Source: Phalacrocorax aristotelis
Taxonomy: Eukaryota; Chordata; Aves; Suliformes; Phalacrocoracidae
DNA: 64,000 nt
Assembly (NCBI RefSeq): GCF_949628215.1
Contig: NC_134282.1
Location: 20,874,723 to 20,938,722, forward strand
Direction of reading: 5' to 3'
In this document: one piece after another, positions 14,101 through 25,989 of the stretch
Layout: each line of letters starts with the position of its first letter
How positions within the stretch are numbered: the first letter of the stretch is position 1
Made by a program: the position numbers and the translations under genes
Notes under the pieces: generated by a model
What the model saw: the letters and a program-made list of their open reading frames with translations, nothing else
What the model was told of the DNA's origin: nothing
Databases searched by the model: none

Positions 14101-17100
14101 ATCAGGAGAGCTTCTACTGTTCTTTGCCTTCATACAATTGGTGAAAAGTCCAAGCAGAGCTTTCTTGAAGCTATGTTTTCTCAAACATGAAAGGTGCTTT
14201 CAAGCAACTTGGATGCTTAACTCAGTAAATCAGACTTCTGGAAGGATGTAGAGCAGGTCAGCTTTTGTTCTTACTGCCCCAAACTCTTGCATGATATGGC
14301 CATGTTCTTAAGAGTCATGCTTAGTGGAAGATTTTTAGTTAACCCTGCCTTGAGAACTCCTCATGGTTCAAGCTTCTTGGCATCTAGTTGTCAAGCTTAC
14401 ATACACTAAAGCCAGAGATCATGTTTTGCAACACTTGTAGCCTAGGTGAACTACATGTTTGGTATCTCTTGGAGTTAAAACCTGTGCCTTCTAGATGTGA
14501 GGGTGTGTTAATGATGTTGGATGTGGTATTTGTAAAATGAGGATGTCAAATTCTTTCTCTACCACGTCACCAGCTTTGTGTAGCAATGTTGCAAGCAGTG
14601 TGTGAATGGAGAAGTGTTTCAGCTGAAACTATTACCACTATAATATAGTCTTAAGATCTGCTCACATGCTGGAAAGGCTAAGACCCTGTTATAACATCAG
14701 CCTATTGATTAGCAAGACATGTTTGCTTCCTAATTATCCCAAAGATTTACTTTTTGACAAAGACTACCATTGGCTTTATAAACCTCAAATGTATTGCCCC
14801 ATGAGGAGTTGGCACACTCACAGATCAAGAGGCCAAGTAATATGTGCTTCAGGTTCTAAATGAACAGCTGGCCAGCATTATGAGACCAAATACTCAGACT
14901 TCCTATATTTTTTTCTAGGTATGATCGATCAGGTTGTAGCTCCAGATGATATTGATGGCAGTTTGACCAGACTGGTTCTAGTAAATGCTGTGTATTTCAA
15001 GGGCTTATGGAAATCACGATTTCGCCCTGAAAATACAAAGAAACGTCCATTTTATGGAGCTGATGGCAAGACCTACCAAGTTCCTATGCTGTCGCAATTA
15101 TCAATCTTCCGCTGTGGTAAGCTCAGTAACTCCCACTACCACCAATGATGCTTGTAAAATTTGCTCTTTTCCTTCAAACTGAACTGAGTTTGCTGTACAT
15201 GTGGTGTTTAATGGTATTGATTACTGTAGCTGATGTAGGAAGCTTTGGGTTATCTTGTACTGCTGAGGTATGGATGAGCTTGCTGTGCAAGGGATTTAAC
15301 AGTTGCTTAAGGTTGAAGACTCTGTTAGAGTACTTGCCTTATTCTGTTTCCTTTTAAAAGGAAAATCTGAAGTACCCAAACTGAGACCTTTTCAAGTTAC
15401 TTAGGATTTCTTCTTACCGCAAAGCTTTATTGTTGTTTTTAAGGGGTGAGAATAAAGGAAAACTGCCAACAGAAAAAGAACCCTGAGGCTTATCTGGTGA
15501 TGAGCTGTGATGAAAATTGGAGTAGAATCAATCTATGTTTTACTGTATAATAAAGAAGTGGGGCTTGTAGTCCCCAGTCCTCTGCGAGCCAAAGTAGCCC
15601 AGGGTTAGTATGTTGGCTCTGTCTCTCAAGGTGTGAAGCTGCCATTCAAATTCAAATAGTCACAAGTGAAAAGTAGTTCAGCAAGTTCAGCCAGACTTCC
15701 ATCAGAGACCCTCAGAGCTGATACAGGCAGCCTGATGTGACTGACAATGTACTTCAGAGCTTCAGTGTTGCAGCCCTATGGGGATTTTATTGGTTAAAGT
15801 AAGATTGAAGCTCTGATAAAAGAATGCCTTCTGTTGTGTCCTTCCAAGAAGTGAGCAGTGCTGCCTGGAACTTGCTTCCATGTGCACTAAATACAGTCTG
15901 AGAAATAGGCCTGAGAATACAGCTTGCTATAAATACAAAAAACCAAGACCCACTGTGCTTTTAAGTGCCTAGTTTTACTGTCAGTAGTGCTCTACTAGTA
16001 TTAGTAGATTTATGTTAAAGTAAACAGCTGTAACTTTCTGTTCCAAGCCTACATATTAGAGCTAATGTAATACTTTGAGATAACAGCTGAAAGTGTGAGC
16101 TGGGGGAGGTGGGGAAGCCTACTGCAGTGTATACTAATCTGTGGAGTCTGAAAAGTTCATAAATTAAGATGGGCTTTAGCAAGACTATCTGAAAGGTTTA
16201 TGACTCTTGATTCTGATGCTGGCTAAACACTCCATTATGTTAGCCTGTGTAACTTAGAAAAGCTATGGAAGCATTAAAAGGAACAAGAGAAATCCTGCTG
16301 AGTTAGGACTTGTTTTAGGTTGCATATCTCTGGACATCCTGACGCAGGGCTTCTATCTTATGCTTCCAAAGGATCTTAAAATTTAAAATTTGATAAGTAT
16401 CTTAAATCCCATCAGATGACTGTGAAGATGACACCCCCCCCATTTGATAGCGTCTCACTAGTAATGATAGTAGCATGTGGCAGATCAGGAAAGTAGTATT
16501 AACTGTTGGACAGTTTACCTTTTGTTACTGTTCTGTAGCTGACTTACGCAACCAGTACTTTGATCTGTAGGCCCTAGTCTGAGAACCACTGTTATAATAA
16601 AAGGAAATAATCAAACTGCCAAGCTTGACATAATTACTGCAAAATAAGTGCAGTACTACCAGTTTTCTAGCAATATGATCTCAGTCAAGGCAGGTTGCAT
16701 GGTCCTGGCAACAAGATTAAATTTCTAATGAAGATGTCAATTTTCAGCTTGGGTTGACAAGTGCAGACATTCTTGAAGAAAGGGGAAAGATAAGGTCTTA
16801 TTGCTGTCCAAAAACTTTACCAGCAACCCTGTCTGTAGTTAAACTGACAAGTTTTCACTTGAAATTCCTATAAAAAGTGTTTGTTTTCCCAGTCACATGC
16901 CAGAAATCCCACAGTAACTAAAGGGACTTGGAGGGAGAGGGTTGCTCAAAGACCATCTTCTTAGCACTTGCTGTAACTCCTGGAGGTGTTGCTATCTCAC
17001 TCCTCATGTAATTGGCCTCCTACACTGTCTTGAAGTGGCTGTTCTCCACTACCTTGAAGGACTTGAGACTCCTTCTAATGAGATCCTTATTAAGCAAGAA

Positions 17101-20100
17101 AATGAAGTAAATGCAAGAGATGACTTCAAGCAGGACCTCTTCCAATAAGTCTTGGAGGAAGAAGCTTGTCTGCAAGGTCTCTTCAGTTTGGAAAGATAGT
17201 CTGCTGCTTTTTCTTTGTTTCTTGGTGCTCAGCTGGCTCTGGTACAGTGGAGATCTGAAGCAGAGATCCAGCTGACTCACAGACCTGGTGATTTCTGACA
17301 TAGCTGGCTTGCCACTCTGGGCTGATGAGGTTTGTCTGGGAAATGGTATGCATACCAAACGCAAATGAGTATTTGCTTCATGGTGTCATCCTGTCTCTGC
17401 TTTCCATCAAACTAGCATCTGTATGGAGCCCATGCCACTTATGAAGGGTTGCCTAGCAGGAAGGCAGGCAGTCTGTGACTTTTTAGAGTCTGTTTAAGAT
17501 GGGGGCAAAGCTTTCCTAACAGACTCTTATGGCAGTTGGTGTCTAAAGGTAAAACTGAGATTTAAGGCTGTAAAGATTATGGCTCACTAGCTTTACTTAT
17601 TTTTTTTTTAGGCACTACAAGTACTCCAAATGAGCTCTGGTATAATATCATTGAATTGCCATACCATGGTGAAATGATAAGCATGTTGATTGCTCTGCCC
17701 ACCGAAAGCACAACGCCGCTGTCTGCTATCATTCCCCATATCAGCACAAAAACAATAGGAAGCTGGATGACAACCATGGTAGCAAAGAGAGTGCAGGTTA
17801 TTTTACCGAAGTAAGTACTAATATAATCAATTTTCCTTCAAGGAATGTTTTGGGGGTTATATATGTATATCTTCTCTGATACAGGAGGAACAGAGTGCTT
17901 AAGGTAACTTTCCTGCGTAATACTGATGCATTCTTTTTTGTTTGTTCCAACTAGATTTACAGCAGTAGCAGAAACAGACTTAAAGGACCCTCTGAAAGCA
18001 CTTGGTATTACAGATATGTTTGACCAGTCAAAGGCAAACTTTGCAAAAATAACAAGTAAGCTATTTTTTTGGAATCCATGGTGGTCCTTATAGTTTCTGG
18101 CACTGAATAAAGAGGTTTTACCAACTCAGTTGTCTGTTTTGTCTTGGATAAGTGTTACCATGACATTGGAGCTAAGTTCTGTTTTGTAGCCACCCAAGCA
18201 TGGCTGTTTGCTTCCATTGAACACTGCAGTGGGGTTTTTTCCCCTTCTCTTGCATTACATCAGTAAATCATATTGGTCAGCTTCTGAAGTATTAATATTA
18301 CAACCTGAGGGTCTCAAGCATTGTCTTAAAAATCTATAGCAGGACTTCTGACAATACCATACTTTAGACTGTAACAAATACTACAACTACGGTATTTAAC
18401 TCTTCCCTGAAGTGTGTGTCTAATGACTTTTTTTTGAGCTGTACAAAAGCTCATGGACTAAATTCCCAGTTTAAGGGACTGGACCAAACCAGAGCTGTAA
18501 ATATTATACCTGAAAATGGGGATGTAGATGTTTCTGAACCCATGGCTCTAAAATGTCATCTTATTTCTGTCCCTTCTTCCACTAAACTACTGATTAGTTT
18601 CCACAGAGAGATCTAAATAAAGCCTGCCTTGTGCTGGCTTATTTTGAAAACAAATTTCCATGTTTCACTGAAAGCAAGGTGTCTTGTCAAGTGCGCTCTC
18701 CCTGCCAGCATTGAGATAAATGGGGGTGTAACTTAAATTCAGATAGCATTTTTTCAGTCATTCATTTAATTAAAACTAAAAATGTGAACATTTCTAACTT
18801 AAACCATCAAATAAGAACCTAATAAATGGCGAGGAGGGAGGAGTAAGATAGGCAATAACCTAGTTTTTTAAAACTACTACCTTACTACTGGTAACTTTTG
18901 GATACAGTTGCTGTTCTTCACTGCAACTGCAGGATTTCAGCAGGATTGTAGCAGCTTTTATTATTCTTAGCCATGCTAGCATAGCTGCTAGCTACAAAGT
19001 ACTTCAAGACTCTTGCAGTTAGTTTTACTGAAAGTGCTTGTTCTCCTTGGGCTTTATAGGAACAGAAGGTCTTCATGTATCTCATGTTCTGCAAAAGACA
19101 AAAATTGAAGTTAGTGAAGATGGAACCAAAGCTTCTGCAGCAACAAGTAAGCAACTGTACTGATAACTGTCAGAGTAGGGAAAACTATATTAGACTAGAC
19201 TATACTGCTACCACTTTGAGATCATTGCAGGAATGTGTTCTGACTTCAGATCAGTGGATGGATTTTACGTAACTTCTCAGGAAAATCCCTACTTGCTAAT
19301 ATTGATCAGACCATTGGTATACTCTAAGAAATGTAAACAGCAAAATTTCTAGAGAAGTATCTTCTAATAGCTAATACTTTGGCCACCAATGGGATGTTCC
19401 TGCCTATCCAGGCGGCAAAGACAACTAAGCTACTACATGCTTTGGGTGACAACCCAAGACTTCCAGATCTCTGTGGGTCTTGTATTGCCTTTGTAATACG
19501 GTTCCTATAAGAATAACATGTGACCTGTGTGGCTTTAAATGTCCGTACTGGTAGGTTTTAGGTATTTATCTCTACCTGTGCAAGCTTCTACTATACACTA
19601 ATACTTCACTTGGATAAGAATATGTAATGTGTTGTGGTGCTTGCTTGGTCTAACTTTAAACCTTATCTTTTTTGCCAGCTGCAATTTTAATAGCCAGGTC
19701 ATCCCCTCCTTGGTTCATAGTAGACAGGCCATTTGTATTTTTCATCCGGCACAATCCTACAGGTAAGCAGCATTTATATGTACTTCTTTTGCTTAGAAGT
19801 TGAATAGCAGCCTTGCAATAGAGACAAAAGCATGGAGGTACTGAATAAGTGTTGCTTTAAAAATAATTAATATTAAAGGCATAAAAATGTACCTGCAGGA
19901 CTTCTTCATTTGGGATACAGCTCAGAACAGGAGAAAATACAAGTGTTGGCTGCAAAGTTAACAGAAACAAGCATGGCAGGTTCATCGGTAGAAAAGAATA
20001 CTCTTTAATACTCATAGTTCCCCTGAGTGGAAAGGAAATAACTGTTACTGATGGTGAATCTGTGAACAGGACCTAGCTTTCTGATGGACAGTAAAATAGT

Positions 20101-20620
20101 CCTAGGGCAAAGGCTAGAATAGTGACTTTGGGGATCTAGGGTGTTGCCCCAGCCTGCTGTGAACAGAAGTGAGTGTTTGAACATAATGGTTATGGTTTCT
20201 CTGCAGTATGGGTTGACTCTCCTAGAGTAGAGCTGCCCCAGTTAGTTTGAATAACTCATCTACTTCTTGCAGTGACATGTGGATGATAGATACGCTAGTT
20301 AGTAGGCAACAAGATGCAGCTGCCAGCACTGGGGGAAGAGTAGGCTCCTGGCAGCAGTCCTCGTCCTGAGGCTCCACAGAGCCTCAACAGAACTGTGTGT
20401 CCCTAGAAATATGAGCTGGCCACCTATCCAAACATATGCTTCCCTGGGCTCACAAACTTGAGGGAGGCTAGACAAGACTGTGATGAGATGGCTTGGCTGT
20501 GCTCTGTGGACTTCATGCTTTCATGAGAAGTTTAACTGTATTTACCGGCTATGGTAATCCTTGTTTTCATTTCATCCCTTAGGTACAATCTTGTTTATGG
20601 GACAAATAAACAAACCTTGA
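10887..20620 (+). CDS. SERPINE2: Glia-derived nexin (protease nexin-1), 396 aa, 8 coding exons
   Basis: Secreted clade E serpin. The family inhibits thrombin, urokinase, tPA, plasmin and trypsin-like proteases at cell surfaces and in matrix, is accelerated by heparin, and is cleared through LRP1. The join is 10887-11142, 13630-13857, 14919-15116, 17612-17810, 17955-18055, 19060-19146, 19679-19762, 20583-20620; it is open throughout and totals 1191 bp including the stop. A signal peptide of about 19 residues begins MNWHFPLLF. The Lys-rich heparin-binding stretch around residues 71-105 (TKKQL, ALKKINR, SKKNKD) is present, as is an N-glycosylation sequon at Asn158 (NET). The reactive loop has the inhibitory hinge GTKASAATTA and P1-P1' Arg363-Ser364. 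The C terminus is FMGQINKP. Human isoforms are 397-398 aa, so length and arrangement agree. No frameshift or lost key residue is seen. Confidence 0.97.
11143..13629 (+). other. SERPINE2: SERPINE2 intron between coding exons 1 and 2
   Basis: A GT-AG intron, phase 1. It contains the hAT-like MITE at 12125-12448. No other gene is recognised in it. Confidence 0.9.
12125..12448. mobile_element. hAT (Charlie-like) non-autonomous DNA transposon
   Basis: A perfect 17-bp inverted repeat bounds a 324-bp segment. ACAGAGGTTCTCAAACT at 12125-12141 is the reverse complement of 12432-12448. The CAGnGGTTCTCAAACT end is the classic terminal repeat of hAT-Charlie/MER5-type elements. Just inside the right end, the words 'ccgtgggccaccagtggtcc' also look like that class. 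There is no transposase frame. The flanking 8-mers (CTATGAGA and TTATGGTA) match at only 5 of 8 positions, so the target-site duplication is decayed or absent, as expected for an old insertion. Confidence 0.75.
13630..13857 (+). CDS. SERPINE2: SERPINE2 coding exon 2 (residues 86-161)
   Basis: Begins VGKALKKINR and ends KNETR. It carries the rest of the basic heparin-binding helix and the conserved NET glycosylation sequon. The donor is GTGAGT, phase 1. Confidence 0.96.
13858..14918 (+). other. SERPINE2: SERPINE2 intron between coding exons 2 and 3
   Basis: A GT-AG intron, phase 1, of about 1.06 kb. I see no further feature in it. Confidence 0.9.
14919..15116 (+). CDS. SERPINE2: SERPINE2 coding exon 3 (residues 162-227)
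   Basis: Contains the serpin signature stretch LVLVNAVYFKGLWKSRF and the segment ending FRCG. The donor is GTAAGC, phase 1. Confidence 0.97.
15117..17611 (+). other. SERPINE2: SERPINE2 intron between coding exons 3 and 4
   Basis: A GT-AG intron, phase 1, of about 2.5 kb. It contains a C9 run near 16433-16441 and a possible hAT right end at about 16537-16591. No gene is recognised in it. Confidence 0.9.
16537..16591. repeat. Possible truncated hAT-like element, right end only
   Basis: The words 'agtctgagaaccactg' at 16576-16591 resemble a hAT-Charlie right terminus (rc CAGTGGTTCTCAGACT), preceded by 'ccagtactttgatctgtag', which is in keeping with that class. I could not find the matching left terminus within the preceding 500 bp, so if real this is a fragment. 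Confidence 0.4.
17612..17810 (+). CDS. SERPINE2: SERPINE2 coding exon 4 (residues 228-293)
   Basis: Encodes the central sheet region, with the words NELWYNIIELPYHGE and STTPLSAIIPHIS. The acceptor follows a T-rich tract, and the donor is GTAAGT after the second base of a Lys codon. Confidence 0.97.
17955..18055 (+). CDS. SERPINE2: SERPINE2 coding exon 5 (residues 294-327)
   Basis: Encodes FTAVAETDLKDPLKALGITD and ends in FAKIT. It is separated from the preceding exon by a very short intron of 144 bp (17811-17954). The donor is GTAAGC, phase 1. Confidence 0.96.
18056..19059 (+). other. SERPINE2: SERPINE2 intron between coding exons 5 and 6
   Basis: A GT-AG intron of about 1.0 kb. It ends at a tandem acceptor (AG at 19058-19059 and a second AG at 19064-19065). 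Nothing else is recognised in it. Confidence 0.88.
19060..19146 (+). CDS. SERPINE2: SERPINE2 coding exon 6 (residues 328-356), hinge exon
   Basis: Reads R-T-E-G-L-H-V-S-H and continues to the reactive-loop hinge GTKASAA. The Arg at the junction corresponds to the alpha-type isoform of human PN-1, where mammals choose between Arg and Thr-Gly by alternative acceptor use. A second in-frame AG lies 6 bases downstream. Confidence 0.95.
19147..19678 (+). other. SERPINE2: SERPINE2 intron between coding exons 6 and 7
   Basis: A GT-AG intron of about 0.5 kb, phase 1, with no recognisable content. Confidence 0.9.
19679..19762 (+). CDS. SERPINE2: SERPINE2 coding exon 7 (residues 357-384), reactive-site exon
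   Basis: Carries the scissile bond: TAILIAR then SSPPWF, with P1 Arg363. This predicts inhibition of Arg-specific serine proteases as in mammals. It continues into the serpin signature FIVDRPFVFFIRHNPTG. The donor is GTAAGC, phase 1. Confidence 0.97.
19763..20582 (+). other. SERPINE2: SERPINE2 last intron
   Basis: A GT-AG intron of about 0.8 kb, phase 1. No other feature is recognised. Confidence 0.9.
20583..20620 (+). CDS. SERPINE2: SERPINE2 last coding exon (residues 385-396 and stop)
   Basis: Encodes TILFMGQINKP (residue 385 is the Gly completed across the junction) and TGA at 20618-20620. Confidence 0.96.
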
Positions 20621-21255
20621 ATGTGGAAAATACTTTCTTCAAGAAGTAAACAGACTCATGTGACATACCCCTGTTCTGTTAAATATTTTGTACACTACTC
20701 TGACTTCACTCAAGAGCTAGTTTTAACCACTGACTAGGTTTTGAAGCAGAGGTCAACATAGTTCTGGCTTTGTGGGGAAAAATACAAATTGAAAACTACA
20801 GTATCTCTTCAAAATGTCTAAAAGATTCTCTAAACTACTGAATGGTTACCTATGCTAACAAACTTTTGAGCTTTTTCTGTATCTACTAAGAATTTTATGT
20901 ATGGCTTTTGTGAGAGGATTTTAACAAAGAATGACAAACACTTCTATTAATGTTGGTTTCTTGTGTGTGGAAAAGGTCTAATTTTGTAGATACTGCCTAT
21001 CAAGATTACTTTTGGTTCTTGAGTAACTTGGTACCTGGATATTCTTGGTAGAAATAGATTAAAAGTTCTAGCAATTTTTATTTTATATAGTGCATGTATC
21101 AGAGTTTTAAAACTAATGTGGTGTTAGATATACATCGCATTGTCTGTCTTATTGTAATGTAAACTTGTCATTGCTAGTATACACTTTCTATTGGATTTAA
21201 ATTTTATATTTGTTTTTTGTACAAAGGAAAAAATAAAACTGCATTATGAACAGTC
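20621..21255 (+). other. SERPINE2: SERPINE2 3' UTR
   Basis: About 0.63 kb of AT-rich sequence runs from the stop to the first strong polyadenylation signal. The end point is estimated from that signal plus the usual 15-25 base cleavage distance. Confidence 0.75.
21232..21237 (+). terminator. SERPINE2: Poly(A) signal AATAAA of SERPINE2
   Basis: A canonical AATAAA hexamer inside an A-rich run is followed within 20-55 bases by a strongly GT-rich downstream element (about 21255-21292, words such as 'tgttgtggattgtggatg'). This is the best 3' end signal after the stop codon. Confidence 0.85.
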
Positions 21256-24200
21256 AGTGTTGTGGATTGTGGATGTGCTGGTGGGTATTTAGACTCAGAG
21301 CCCTGTGAAGTACTTGTGTGAGACTTCCTTCTAAGGGAAGTGAAAAGCGTGGGTCTTGTGAGTTTGTTTTTTTTTTTTTTTTGCGAAAGCTGCCATGTGA
21401 GGACATCTCAAGGCACTTTTGGAGCCTTTCCTCCTGTTCCCTATGGTCTAGGTTATATGCACATTTGCATGTCTTCAGCACCTTGCAGGACTTGCTGGAG
21501 TGGAAAACTCTTCAGAAGATAAGCAGTAAATCCCTTTGGCTTGTCACAGATGGTTCTTTGTTTGCAAGCATGTTATATCGCTCCTGTGGCAACTGAGGGA
21601 TTTGGATGGGGAAGGTAATTCTTTGATATTAGCTGCTTCTCTTAAGGGCACACCTGCAGTGAGAGGAGGCTGGCTGATGGGGGTCTGTGGGGAGAAATTG
21701 CTGCAGTGTTTGACAGACTCAGCCCTGGTCTAAGTAGATGGTTCTGCATGTATCCACAAGCTGGAGGATGAATAAGCATTCAGCCTCTTTGTCAAGTAAG
21801 AGTACAAGATGAAGTAAAAATTCTTCCAGCAGAAAATACCTGAATGTGCCACAGATGGCCAGTCCTAACCCAGTGCAAAACCCAGGATGAAATCTCATAA
21901 TATACTACCACAGAAAATGTACAGGTACTAACTTAGTAACAGGGACGGGAGTGACAAAACAGCTCTATAGGAAGAATGTCTGGCTCAGAGTGCTGGCTGT
22001 TCTTTTCCTGCTTGAGTTGATTACTGCAACCATCAAGAAGAATAAATCTGGCTAGCTGTCTTTTTATGGGATGTGTTGGCTGCCTACCACCAAATCCTCA
22101 TAAGCTGGGAGAAAAGTGCTCTTGCTGCATGGATTCTTGTGGTGTTGCATGCCGAGGGCTAGGTCTCCTGCTCTCAACTCCAAAGAGGTGAATGGAGAAA
22201 CTACCATGATGTAGTTTGTTCTTCCTGTCACTTCAAAGAGAAAGTGAGCCATGCAGGTGGGGTGGAGGGAACCAAACAAATAACCCACCCTCTAAGTATG
22301 TGACTGAAGTAAATAAAGATTCTGGTGCTGAGCCGGAAAGCTCTCCTGGCTAGCCCAGCCAGGCTTGCCTTCAACTCCTTGCATCTCATGGAGGCAAGGA
22401 GCAAAAATAGTAACAAAATTGTTCCTGAGTCTTGTACAGTTATGGTGTTTTGCAGCTAGCTTGGGTGCAGTTTCTCCTGCAAAAGTAGAGAAATGCTGCT
22501 TCACAGAAGCTATATAGCTAGGACCTGAGCTGGAATTCAGAAGGCATGATAAAGTGACTACCGGGGTGCAAGGTGCCTCCTTAGGTCTCTGGAGAGTGTG
22601 GAATTGTATTTCAGAGTAACAGTATTGCTATTTTTCCATCAAAATAAAATTCTAATATGAGAACTAATTTACCAGTTTTTTCTATTTGATGTTTGAGGTA
22701 AGAATTCAAATATTAAGGGGTTGGCACTCAAACTGAATTCCCATAGGGCTTACACACAGCAGCAGTATGTGCTCTGTGCAGCAAGCAGGCTTGGGATTAG
22801 AGTTGAGCAAGACAAAAAAATGCAGTGACATAAGTTTTCAGGTTTGCCTTAGCATAATTTCTCTGTGAACAACTGCTGGTCCCTTCTGTTAGTCCTGAAA
22901 TAATTTGGAAAACAAGATGATTGCTTACAGCACTGAACAAAGAGTAACTGTGGGTACTTTTTTTTTTTCCCCAACCAGGCCAAAGCTGGACAACGAAGAG
23001 TGTAGCCTGGCAAATGTGAATGGGCTTATTCAGCCTGGTGGGGCCAGGACTACCTGCCCAAGCTGAGCTCTGAGCAAACTGATGGGGAATGTCACATATA
23101 GCAGCTACTTAGGAGCTTCAAGGTTCTGTAGTACACGGGTGAAATATCACCACTTAGAAAAAGGGTTTTTCAGCTCTGCCATTTCTGATACTCCGAAGCA
23201 GTATTTTTTTTTTTCAGTGCTGGGAAAGAAAAGTTTAACAAAAACAGGTTTGAAACTAAGATGCTGATGGTATTTGCCTATAAACTGGGTAAAGGAGATC
23301 AGGATGAAGGAAAGTAAAATAAGAGCCTGGGAAGGAGAGGGTAAGGTTAGCTGCTAAAAACTTCCTTTTTAGTAATGCTGTAAAAACACTGTGCTCTTCG
23401 GTTCTGGGAGTTGATTCATATCGAATTTCCAATCCTGCTTTATAGAGTAACTAGAGTTCAGTATGATGTTTTAGTGTTAGGCCTGTGCTTACTGTAGTCT
23501 TATTAACCCTTACTTGTAGCAGTCTTGGCTGCTTTTGAAAGGCTTTGGGGAATCTGCATGCAATCTGCAGAGGTTGTCTGTTAAATTTTTTTAACCTTTT
23601 CCTTTGTCTCCAGGAATATCAAGCTTAAGGTGAATGTTTGTGCTGCCTGGGACTGCTTTGACGTATTCTTCCTTCACTCACAACTGTTTTGCAGTTGAAC
23701 TTTGTCTTCATTCCATGTAAAAACTGAGGTGGTTTTGGGCCCGAGCCCTGCGAGGTTGGCAGCCCTGCACCCTGCTTGAGGGCAGGAGGGTGGCTGGGGA
23801 GGAATGATCCTGAAGGAGGAACAGATACAGTGAGACTGAATGTGTAAAGCTTATAACTTAATGATGGATCGGTAACTTTAAGCAGGGGCGTAACTCTGCG
23901 CAGACTTGCAGCTCAGACGATCTCATCTGCTGCTACTGGCTGCTTTCCCTAGGTCTACCTCAGTTTCTCCATCTTTAAAAGTGGAGGTAAAATATCCTTT
24001 GTAAACTTTTCTGAGGTAGAAAGCCCGGAGAGACTGGTTAGCTCTTCAGTAATATGAGGCTGAAGCCCTGGGCAGGGAATGATTATGGAAAATGCTTGTG
24101 GTTACAATTGCTTTAGCCTAGAGACTAAGTAGGGAGGAAGACTTTGAAAAACACCATAAGTTTCCTGAGACAGATTTCTAATGATGAAAGTGGTTATTCA

Positions 24201-24361
24201 TTAAGTAATTAACAGGAAAAATAGCAGGCTATTAATCTGCTAAACTGTGTCTCAACTTCGTTTTCATAACTTCAGAGAGTTCTAAAAAGGCTGCTTTTCT
24301 TTTACAACTTCCACATTTCATTAACGCTTTGTATTTTTCAAATCTTGTTTGTTGGACAGAG

Positions 24362-24380
24362 TGGGGAGGGGAGGGAGGGG
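24362..24380 (+). other. G-quadruplex motif
   Basis: Four G runs of 3-4 bases are separated by single A loops (GGGGAGGGGAGGGAGGGG), which is the pattern for a very stable intramolecular quadruplex. It lies about 3.1 kb past the SERPINE2 poly(A) signal, in an interval with no recognised gene. Confidence 0.75.
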
Positions 24381-25815
24381 CCACATCCTCAGCCCATGTA
24401 AAGAGATAACTGCTGTTCATCCCTCGGCATCACACTGAATTCCCTGCTGGCTGCCCTCTTGACAGCAGCCTCTCCTTTAAAAACACGGCTGCATTGCTTC
24501 CCAGCAGCAGAGCAGGTTAACAGGGACGAAAAAGACACAAATTCAAATACCTCTTTGTAAGCAATGTTCTAAAAATATTCCACTGTGTTTCAAAGACAGA
24601 GAAAGCCCTTTAGCTTAGCCCTGTCAATTTAAACTGCATGTATGTATTAGTAATGCTACTACTACCTGTAGTGGTTGAAACCTCTCTGATTTCCATTATT
24701 ACCGTGGTGCCAGGGAGCTGTGATAGTTTTGTGTGCCATATGTGACACCCAGGAGGAGACAAACCCCTACTGAAGGCAGTAGGGGAAGCTGGAGCAAAAG
24801 CAGCAGAGGGTGATGCAGTCTGCCCTCTTCTGTGGGATGCTGGTGCTGAAGCTGATGGCAGCATGTGGATCTCCTTACTCTCTCTTTGCTAGGCTTGTTG
24901 CTACAGCCAGGTGGGCACTGCTCGCTTATCAGATGACAATTTTCTGTAAGCTCTTGACTAACAGGCTTTTTGTGTGCTGCAGGGACATGGACTCCTGTTG
25001 GGTGGATACTGCTAGCTCACAGTAACACAGCCATCTCAGTGCTGTGCTGCCTTCAGTCCTTCTGTCCTTCAGATCACACTGAAGTTCCCAGGGATGCCAT
25101 TTTTGCTTTCAAGGCCATGGTGGGGATAACGGTTATAGTCTGGGAGACTGGACCCTGACTGGGATATATGTAACATGTATGTGCATTAACATGCTGACAT
25201 TTTCATTCCAACATACCTCCAATGCACAATTAGCACTGAGTCTAGGATTACCTTTCTTAAGCCTTTTGTGGCTGCTAAGCCCATGGCATCTCCCTTGAAT
25301 ATTGGATCTGGACTCGTAATGCACCAAGTTCCCTGTAATTAAGTGTTCCAGCTCCTGAAGGGCATTTGTGCAACAGCAGGAGTGAATCAGATACTTTTCC
25401 TTTGGGGCACTGAGCACCCGGAGCCTGTGGCCATCAGTTAATTATACTGGCTGTGAGGCACCCTGCCCTAGACCAAAGGGCTGGGTATGTCTCCTTGGTT
25501 CATAGGCAGCATTTGTTTCACTTCCAGACTAATTTGTGCTGGCTGGTTTGGGATCTGAACGGGTGGTGGAGAGTGGGGAAGGCAGTGCTGTATCTGACCA
25601 GCCTGGGCCCTTCCACCTTCCTGAAATGGCTGAGGTGAGGACACTGCTGGTAGGTGGGTGCCCGCGGGAAGCACAACGCCGGCCCCTTCTTGCAAAATGC
25701 CCCTTGCCCTGGCTGGCTGCCATCCTTAGCAGGCATCATGGGGCTTCTGGTGGACCAGGGCTAGTGCCTGTCCCTTTGAGAAGTAGTGCCACCCTCAATG
25801 CTCCTCTTTGTACTT

Positions 25816-25841
25816 AAAAAAAAAAAAAAAAAAAAAAAAAA
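25816..25841. repeat. A26 homopolymer
   Basis: A run of 26 A is followed by a short break and a further A-rich stretch. The sequence to its left shows no similarity to a processed transcript that I recognise. Confidence 0.9.
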
Positions 25842-25989
25842 CAGAAAAAAATTCTGAGAGGAAATGATGGAATATGAATAGTTTTGTTCTGTTTTTGTTA
25901 GACTTATGTTGGGAGCTCTTAAGGATGTCCTCTACGGACCAGGGTCAGGTAGAGGGGCCGAACGGGTGAATCTCCTGCCTTGTTGGCAT

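Larger units (their letters stand above)
21256..25980. other. Intergenic region downstream of SERPINE2
   Basis: No recognisable exon on either strand. It contains a T16 tract (21367-21382), a G-quadruplex motif (24362-24380) and an A26 run (25816-25841). Open frames here are short and unlike known proteins. The mitochondrial ribosomal protein gene MRPL44, expected here from mammalian order, is not seen. Confidence 0.6.

Noticed and set aside
25400-25841. A26 run as the tail of a processed pseudogene
   Set aside because: No recognisable parent transcript to the left and no target duplication seen. Poly(A)-tailed retrocopies are also rare in birds.
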